From NCBI GenBank assembly GCA_001643675.2, contig LSRY02000034.1:372001-436000 (forward strand): a stretch of DNA of 64,000 bases, in the 5' to 3' direction. The position numbers and the translations under genes were made by a program. This stretch comes from Monocercomonoides exilis (Eukaryota; Preaxostyla; Oxymonadida; Polymastigidae). How positions within the stretch are numbered: the first letter of the stretch is position 1; each line of letters opens with the position of its first letter. Positions 57,807 to 64,000 of the stretch are shown piece after piece. The notes under the pieces were generated by a model. It made no database searches and was not told where the DNA came from. It saw nothing but the letters and a program-made list of their open reading frames with translations.

Positions 57807-58364
57807 AGAATATTTGGTAATTTGATAATGATGAGTGAGAATTTCGAGAGAATGAAAATGAAAATGAATATGTTTGTGTTTGATTGAAAAAAAAAGATGT
57901 CTTTGTATTTAATTTTGTTAATCGTCAGATGTTGCTAAAAGTTGTCTAAAATTGTTTTTTAATTTGTTTTATTAAGTTTTTCTTTGTTTTTAAGTGTTTA
58001 GGTATTTTGGTTTGTTTGTTGTTGTTTCAAAGTTCCAATTCATTTATTTCGAAATATTATTAACATTGTGCACACCGAACTGGTTTAATTGTTTGAAATT
58101 TTTTTGTTAACAATAATGAACAACAATGATGTGAAAAAACCAAATCAACTGATTTTATCAAGGATTTGAAAAAACAATGAAAAAATTTATACTGCAATTA
58201 AGAGTGAATAGACTGCTGAGAATTCTTATCCACAAAAATATACGAAACGAAAAAATATCACTTCATCAACGTACAGATTGAATTTAAAAAAAAAAATAAA
58301 ATTAAAACACAAATATTTCTTCCAAAAAAAAGAAAATTTTATGCATATCCAAATTATTATGTAT
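57807..58364. other. AT-rich spacer
   Basis: No gene or repeat was supported between the USP unit and the right arm of the 1.25-kb duplication. Confidence 0.4.
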
Positions 58365-59612
58365 ATGATCATTAGGAAAAAATATTTTTAAGGTATTTCA
58401 CGAGGGTTACACATCGGGTGGCATTTTTTTGCACGAATCGATTTGTTGTTATGAAGGTGCGTGAAACATGTTAAAAAAGGGTTCACCAAGGTGTGACCTC
58501 TTTTTCGAAAAATGTATCTCAAATTTTCAGATAAAAAATCAGTGAAAATTTTTCGATTTTTTGTTCTTTCAAGAACGAGAAAATGCTTATATTCTATTAG
58601 TGTTCATACGCTTCATAATTATTAAAACAACAATATTCATTAAAAATGATTTAAAAAAATGTGTGTTTTGAACTTTTTTCAATGAGAAAAAATTCCATTA
58701 CTTTATTTCAAAGTGTTCTTTCAACAATTTTTCTCGCATTGACGTTGCATCGAGGTTTGTTATTTGTTATCATATGAGGAAAACATATGTTTTTTAAACA
58801 AATCTTTTTCATAGACAATCAATTGATGTTCTTTCTTTTGTTTTTAATGAAAATATTTATATGATTGATATGCCAAAGAATAATTGCTAATAAAAGGCAG
58901 AGAAGGAAGTTTGGTATTTATTTATTATTTCTATATATGATTATTTTTTATTGACCGTTTTTATTCTTTCTTAACGGAAACAGGTCAAAAAGAATGAAAA
59001 TGAATAAAAGCGGGATATCTCGTTATGAAGGGTGGCTATGGAGTTGGGAGAGCAATTTCATATGGAATGTGCTTAGGGTGAAGGGATTGGGAAGGAATTT
59101 GAAGATGATATTTTCAGACGAGAAACAAGGATATTTTTCAATGAGAAAGATGAAATTGAAGAAAATACATAAGTTTCACATTTTTCAGAAGAAAGGGAAA
59201 TCGATGCATTTGATGGGGAAATGACTTCTGGAAAGGACGATTAGCGAATCAGATGATGAAATATCTGAAAATGGAAGGAATAATGAATTTTTATTGGAGG
59301 GAAATGAGCTTTGCCAATGGTATAAAATATAGAAAATTGCATATAAAAATGTTTAGAAGGTTTGCTGTTGTTATTATTTTTTTCGAAGTGATTATTATTT
59401 TTTCATTCAGGTTGCTGAAAGAGTGAAGGATTAGGTGGCTTTGAAGAAGAAGAAGAAGAAAATCAAGGAAGAAAAATGAAATGAAGATTGATGAAATTCA
59501 AGATTTTACGAAGATCCCCGACATTGGGCTTTAATGGAGTTATTATTGAGAAAAGATGATTTTTTGTGAAAGAAAGGGAATTGAAAGCTTGAGAGATGAA
59601 ATCAAAAAGAGG
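58365..59612 (+). repeat. 1.25-kb inverted duplication, right arm
   Basis: This is the mirror copy of 51490-52737. It contains the promoter side and first coding part of a gene that appears to continue rightward to about 60.7 kb. Confidence 0.85.
58994..59224 (+). CDS. Conserved hypothetical protein, right copy
   Basis: This 76-codon frame is identical to that at 51878-52108. After the TGA at 59222 the same frame stays open to 59478 with TISESDDEISENGRNNEFLL and then three TAG codons that fit Gln. An alternative is an intron at about 59319-59410 (GTATAAAATATAG to TTCATTCAG). A further segment, 59556-59768, encodes CERKGIESLRDEIKKRKK after a TGA. The gene is probably multi-exon and damaged. 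The family is not recognised. Confidence 0.45.
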   Translation: MKMNKSGISRYEGWLWSWESNFIWNVLRVKGLGRNLKMIFSDEKQGYFSMRKMKLKKIHKFHIFQKKGKSMHLMGK

Positions 59613-59847
59613 AAAAAAGGAATTGTCACATGTTTTTTATTTGCATCAGCGAGAGAAAGAAGATTAAGAATAATTTATTATGAATTTGGTGAACAGTGTT
59701 TCAAGATGAACAAAAAAAATATGGAAGAAGGAAAAAAGAATTTTCATTTCATTGAATTTCTCCATTGATTATTATTTGCATAAATCTTCAAAATTTTTGA
59801 TTTTCTAAAACCTCATTATTACACTTCTCCTTTTTCAACAGACAAGA

Positions 59848-60800
59848 CAAAACCACATCGCATGCCTTCTCCTTCTTCCTTATCATCTTACTCTTCCTCC
59901 TCTTCAAAAGCCAACACTGTCACCAGAGAAAACACATCTTCTGAGGCACTGATTGTGATGCAGTCGAAACCGGAGATGAGCTTCGATTCGACTACTCGTT
60001 TTTCCACTGAATGTTTCGTGAGCGGAGCTGTTATTTGCGTGTTTGAGGGCAATGTGGCAGTGGGAAAGCATGGCATCTTTCAGAACAAGCGGCAGTGAAG
60101 AGAAATGGCAGGAAAGCAGATGAAAAGAGCGAGAAAGGAGATGAGAAGAGAAGAGGGAGAAGAGGAAGATAGAGGAAGATGAGAAAATTATTAAAAGGAC
60201 GAAGGAGTAATGAGTAATTCAGAGCAAAAAAAGCAAAGATACGAAGAAAGCGCAAAACAGAAGAGACAGAAAGAAACATCTGATGACCTGAGCAAGCTGC
60301 AGTGTGTAGAATTTGACTGGGGAGAATCGAACTATATTAGTTAGCAGGTGATCAAAGACGCAATTGAAGACAGGCTTGATGCGATGTATGGGAACAAGAA
60401 ATCGAAAAGAAGGCGGAGAAGAAGAAAGAATGGAGGCGAGATCCGTTCCGGATGATGCCGCTGCTGGTTGAGCTGATAGAGCTGTAGCTGGGGAGGAACG
60501 AGGTGCAAAGGGCTATCTGTTTTAAGATGCAGATAGGGGACAGAAAGAGTTTGGTGCAGTTTCAGTAGCCAATGGCATGTTGGCAGGATGGAAGGAGAGC
60601 AACGTCTTTCAATGTTTCACAATTGTCTGCTTCTTCAGTTCCATTCTTAAAAGTTCTGAATTCGAAAGAGATATCGATAAACAATATATTCATTTCTTTT
60701 GAGTCAACATTATGTTCGATCGAGCCATCAATTTCCCGATCACATTTTCATCAACAACTTCAATCTCAACGAAATCTTCTTCTTTTCCATATTCTTCTTC
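59848..60800 (+). pseudogene. Decayed charged-protein gene, downstream exons
   Basis: An acceptor TTTTTCAACAG near 59842 precedes a Ser-rich exon (59862-60098) containing FSTECFVSGAVICVFEGNVA. TGA at 60096 and near 60181 follow. Coding then resumes with LSKLQCVEFDWGESNYIS, a TAG and QVIKDAIEDRLDAMYGNKK, and shifts frame near 60420 to PFRMMPLLVELIEL, a TAG and LGRNEVQRAICFKMQIGD. TAG codons fit Gln, while TGA and the frameshift are lesions. The family is not recognised. The gene seems to be the rightward continuation of the duplicated unit at 58.4-59.6 kb. Confidence 0.4.
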
Positions 60801-61198
60801 TTTTTCTTAATTTTTCCCTCTTTTTTTCCTTTTCTATTTGTTCATCTTCAAATTTCTATTTTTCATTCTTTTTCATCCACTTTTCTCTTTCAATCCATGT
60901 TTTTAAACTATTTTCTTTTTCTTCAAAATCAAACAAAATTTGTTTTCTTTCTTTCAATTATTTGTTGGACATCTTTTTTTGTCATTTCTTCAATTTCTTG
61001 CTCTCGTTTTGGCATGAGCAGAATATACGCGTTCCTCTCAAATTCGCTTGAAATTTTTTTGAATGATGAACAATTAATTGTTCATAACATATGTGCAAAC
61101 CTGACCTTGTGGAAACGAGTTGTTGATAAATTATGAATTTTTTATTTTGGTAATTTTTTCCCAAAAAACGGGTGAGATCAATAAATTGAAATAAGAAA
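60801..61198. other. T-rich sequence before Merlin copy 3
   Basis: Frames here are low-complexity Phe/Ser/Leu runs. The left end of the Merlin element should lie here, but I could not identify an inverted repeat or target duplication. Confidence 0.3.
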
Positions 61199-62481
61199 AT
61201 GTCAAAGATACCAGAAACAAAAGACGTGATCTCATACATGAATCACTTGCTTGTTAATTTGGAACTCACTTGGAAGTGGAATTTCGAGCATAGACTTCTT
61301 CCTGAAACTGGGGAATGCAAACATTGCAAAATGAAAAAATAATTGTGCAAAAGAGACAACACAAATTTTCTAAAGTGCAAAAAGTGCCTGAAAACAACAT
61401 CTGTATAAAAAGGAACAACATTATCAAAGGCTAAAACTATTGTAAATCAGATTATGCATGTGTTTTTATTGTTTTGGCTAGAATTAAGCATTAAGCAAAC
61501 TTGTTTTTTGTTATATCCGGATAGAAATAACATATCATTTTATTTTAATTTTTGCAGGGAAGTTTGCATAGATGCGCCATTCAAGAATCCTATAAAAAAA
61601 GGAGGAGTGCGGAAGTGGTGGAAATTGACGAAATGTTGTGGAGAAGAAGGAAATATAGCAGAGGAAAAAATAAAAAAAAGCAAGTTTTGATTTTTGGTGG
61701 TGAAGAAAAATCTGAAGTACGTTACAAAAGATCTTTTATGGTGGTTGTTCCAAACAGGAACAAGGAAACTCTACTAGCAGCTATCAAAGAGCACATTTCA
61801 CCTCACACAACAATATACAGCGATGAATGGAAGGCGTGCAATTGTCTAGATGAAGAAGGTTTTATTCACAAAACTGTTTGCCATAAGAGACATTTTGTCA
61901 ATCCAGAAAATAAATCAGTATATACAAACACAGTGGAAGGTTTTTGGGCGCACTTTCGGAACTATCTTCCCAGATTTTGAATCCGAACAAGATTTCTTCA
62001 ACAATATGGGTGATTCTTTTTGAAAAGTCACAAATGTTTTATTCTCAATAAAATCAAATTTTCTTATTTTGCTTAATATTTTGTTTACAAATGTCAAACT
62101 TCACTTAAATGGAATCCATTGCTTGATAATGTTATTTCAAACATTCTTGAGGAGATTTGTAAGATGAAACAGAAATTTGAGCAAAATATGAAATTTGAGA
62201 TTTATTTGAAAATTAAACATTTGTGACTTTTCAAAAAGAATCACCCATATATAGCATCTTTCATTGTTCGTTCGATAAGATTACTGACTTTGAATCAACT
62301 CGTTTAATCTGCAATTCATTTGAACATCGAAAAAGTTGAAATGGTTGCTGAGGAAGATGAAAATGATCCAGAAAAGGCTTTCGAAGAGGAAGAAATCCCT
62401 GATATGGATGATCTTCCTGATGATGACACTGATTTTGGTGCAGATGATGGAGCAGACGTATCAGTATGGTCTGATGATTAA
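61199..62481 (+). pseudogene. Merlin (ISXO2-like) transposase, copy 3, interrupted by a MITE
   Basis: From ATG 61199 the frame carries zinc-ribbon pairs (CKHC, CKKC) with TAA codons near 61340 and 61409 that fit sense codons. The helix-turn-helix region follows (SIKQTCFLLYPDRNNISFYF). A one-base shift near 61605 leads to VVEIDEMLWRRRKY (first Asp), TIYSDEWKACN (second Asp, Trp present) and YTNTVEGFW (Asn/Glu). TGA at 61978 follows NYLPRF. A MITE sits at 62007-62247. Coding then resumes as ASFIVRSIRLLTLNQLV, a TAA, and an acidic tail ending near 62480. Element ends were not found. Confidence 0.75.
62007..62247. mobile_element. 241-bp MITE with TA duplication inside Merlin copy 3
   Basis: The ends are TGGGTGATTCTTTTTGAAAA and TTTTCAAAAAGAATCACCCA, with TA at 62005-62006 and 62248-62249. 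Removing the element and one TA restores the transposase frame (LQQYIASF). The interior matches the MITE at 25574. Confidence 0.9.
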
Positions 62482-62949
62482 TTCTTTTTTACAATTTCAT
62501 ACACTTTTAAGAAAATAAAAAATAATACGAAAATATTTTCACCCATTTTTTTTATAAAAAGAGGAAAAAAATTATTCATAAAAACACAACAAGCTGTTTG
62601 CGCAAGATAAAAATGCGATAGAATGATCAAGAATAGCAACACCTTTCTTCGAATCGATAATGAAGTGTTTTCTTTAGGTACGCGGATATTCTGCATTTGC
62701 CAGCAATTCTTGTTTAGTTCTGAAAGATAATAAAGATGCAACTTGAAAAATTTCACTTGTCATAGCCATACAATGAGTCGCGGAAAATGAAACAAGGAGA
62801 AAAAGAGGTTTTTTTGGAAAATGGTTATTTGAAGGAAAGTTCAATGAAGAAAAAAAGATGAAGAATATTATACACTAACATAATTCTTAAAAACTCAAAT
62901 TGTCAATTGTGAACAATTTTCCTTACAAACATAACGTTGAAGAATATTT
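62482..62949. other. AT-rich spacer
   Basis: No gene or repeat was supported. A minus-strand frame at 62756-62478 is hydrophobic and AT-driven. Confidence 0.35.
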
Positions 62950-63371
62950 TTGAAAATAAAAAATTATCGAAACTGTCAAGTTCACAAACTGATATCGCTT
63001 CACGTTCCAACACATTGTGAAAAATTACTGTGTTTCAAAGGAGTCTTGTGTTTCTCTTTTTTGAAAAAAAATGATAATGAATTATCTTTTGTTGGAAAAA
63101 CAAAACAATTTCAAATTGCCTATTATTCATTTCGCTCAACGTTTTTCAATTTATTTTGCAGTGTTTTATCTTCATTCCATTGTTCCTATCATTCATTGCT
63201 TTATTAATTTCAAAAAAACATTTTCGATTTAGCTGAACTTCTGTTTTTGAAAAACAACTTCAAAATTATTGCTCTATTAATTGATCCAATATTTCCTTCT
63301 GCTGTGTTTCATAATAGAAACATCTTCTCTAATCGAATCAGCCACAAACAACGAAAAGTTAAAAAAGTTTG
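62950..63371 (+). CDS. Possible hypothetical protein
   Basis: The frame runs to TGA at 63369 if the TAA at 63205 is Gln. The second half (FDLAELLFLKNNFKIIALLI) looks protein-like, but composition follows the AT bias. No family is recognised, and it may be a chance open frame. Confidence 0.25.
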
Positions 63372-63920
63372 ATAGAAAGAGCGGAACAACAGAAAACATT
63401 AAAACAAACAGCTTTCATTAGAAGTTCACTTCATATTTCTGAATATAACATTTCAGCATTTGCGAAGTTAACAAATATTCGACAAAGTTTAGATAATAAA
63501 GTATTTTGTTTTAAAGATGGGAAAAACCATTATCACTTCATCAATTTGTTTGGTTTCGCATCGAATTTCTTTTCAGAAATAACTGAATAAATGTTGTTCT
63601 CGAATCTTTCATTGTCCCGAAAAAGTGAAAAGTGCACAGATGTTTGGAACTTCATAGATGATAAATCTGGAAATCAAGTTGTAAAGATGCAAAAGCACAT
63701 GCTTCTACACACAAGCTAAGGAAAAAAGTATTTCACAAAGTTGCAGAAAATTTTTGACAGTTTGTATCAGTTTATGCATTTGAGTGGATCATTAAATCCT
63801 TTTATTACAGATAAAAAATAAAGTTTAATCAAAATGAATTTTATAAAGAATAGCAAGTTTATGTAATTCGGAGGACAATAAACATGTAAAAGTGGCACTG
63901 TTAAAAACAGTTTACCATGA
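63330..63920 (+). CDS. Possible hypothetical protein, readable with TAA as Gln
   Basis: About 190 codons are free of TGA before the stop at 63918-63920, with several TAA inside. Segments such as IRQSLDNKVFCFKDGKNHYH and CTDVWNFIDDKSGNQVVKMQ look like real protein. The start is not clear. No family is recognised. In a genome with one stop codon, frames of this length can arise by chance. Confidence 0.35.
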
Positions 63921-64000
63921 ATATAGCTTCGATTAATTGGAGAAGTATGGATTTGATTGCACAATAGGAAATTATTAATACGCAAAACAGAACTACTAGA

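Noticed and set aside
1-64000. tRNA, rRNA, CRISPR arrays, bacterial promoters and ribosome binding sites
   Set aside because: None could be recognised, and the introns and element types indicate eukaryotic nuclear DNA.

Overview
This window is nuclear DNA of an AT-rich microbial eukaryote. The signs are short GT-AG introns, acidic and serine-rich proteins, and only eukaryotic mobile elements. No rRNA, tRNA, bacterial operon or CRISPR array was seen. Gene after gene becomes readable only if TAA and TAG are read as glutamine and TGA is the sole stop. This holds in the tyrosine recombinase, the USP fusion gene, three Merlin transposases, the Tc1/IS630-like and pogo-like transposases, and a cellular-looking gene at 49.2-50.1 kb. 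That code is known in oxymonads such as Streblomastix, in hexamitid diplomonads, ciliates and some green algae. With the DIRS-type retroelement and the introns, an oxymonad is my best guess, but I cannot prove it from sequence.

Layout. 1-4.3 kb: a truncated tyrosine-recombinase gene cut by a palindromic composite MITE, then a hairpin MITE. 4.3-8.6 kb: arm 1 of a 4.2-kb inverted repeat. It encodes on the minus strand a ubiquitin-specific protease joined to a transposase-like domain, with a GC-rich foldable RNA at its 3' end. 8.8-10.7 kb: two elements with minisatellite-like inverted ends. 11.1-12.6 kb: a Merlin element with a perfect 8-bp target duplication. 13.1-23.1 kb: a tyrosine-recombinase/Myb-like gene split by a 7.23-kb element whose ends match small local MITEs and whose interior holds GC-richer gene relics. 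24.7-30 kb: fragments of a DDE transposase, a pogo-like transposase and a DIRS-like reverse transcriptase. 30-37 kb: very AT-rich, with a second palindromic composite built on the same 716-bp core as at 2.1 kb. 37-40.3 kb: two Tc1/IS630-like transposase copies and several MITEs. 40.5-44.3 kb: unrecognised short genes or relics. 44.4-46.0 kb: a second Merlin. 46.5-51.4 kb: cellular-looking, charged or serine-rich genes and relics, mostly minus strand, one split by a MITE. 51.5-59.6 kb: a 1.25-kb inverted duplication surrounding arm 2 of the USP unit. 59.8-64 kb: a decayed charged-protein gene, a third Merlin interrupted by a MITE, and unrecognised reading frames.

How the parts relate. Almost everything recognisable is mobile. 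The Tc1/IS630-like transposases are plausible drivers of the TA-flanked MITEs and the 7.23-kb element. The USP-transposase fusion is the most unusual gene. It sits in two copies 45 kb apart in opposite orientation that are nearly identical inside and diverge at the edges. Copy 1 is the better preserved; both share frameshifts and one TGA, so present activity is doubtful. Many lesions elsewhere are TGA codons where Arg or Trp is expected.
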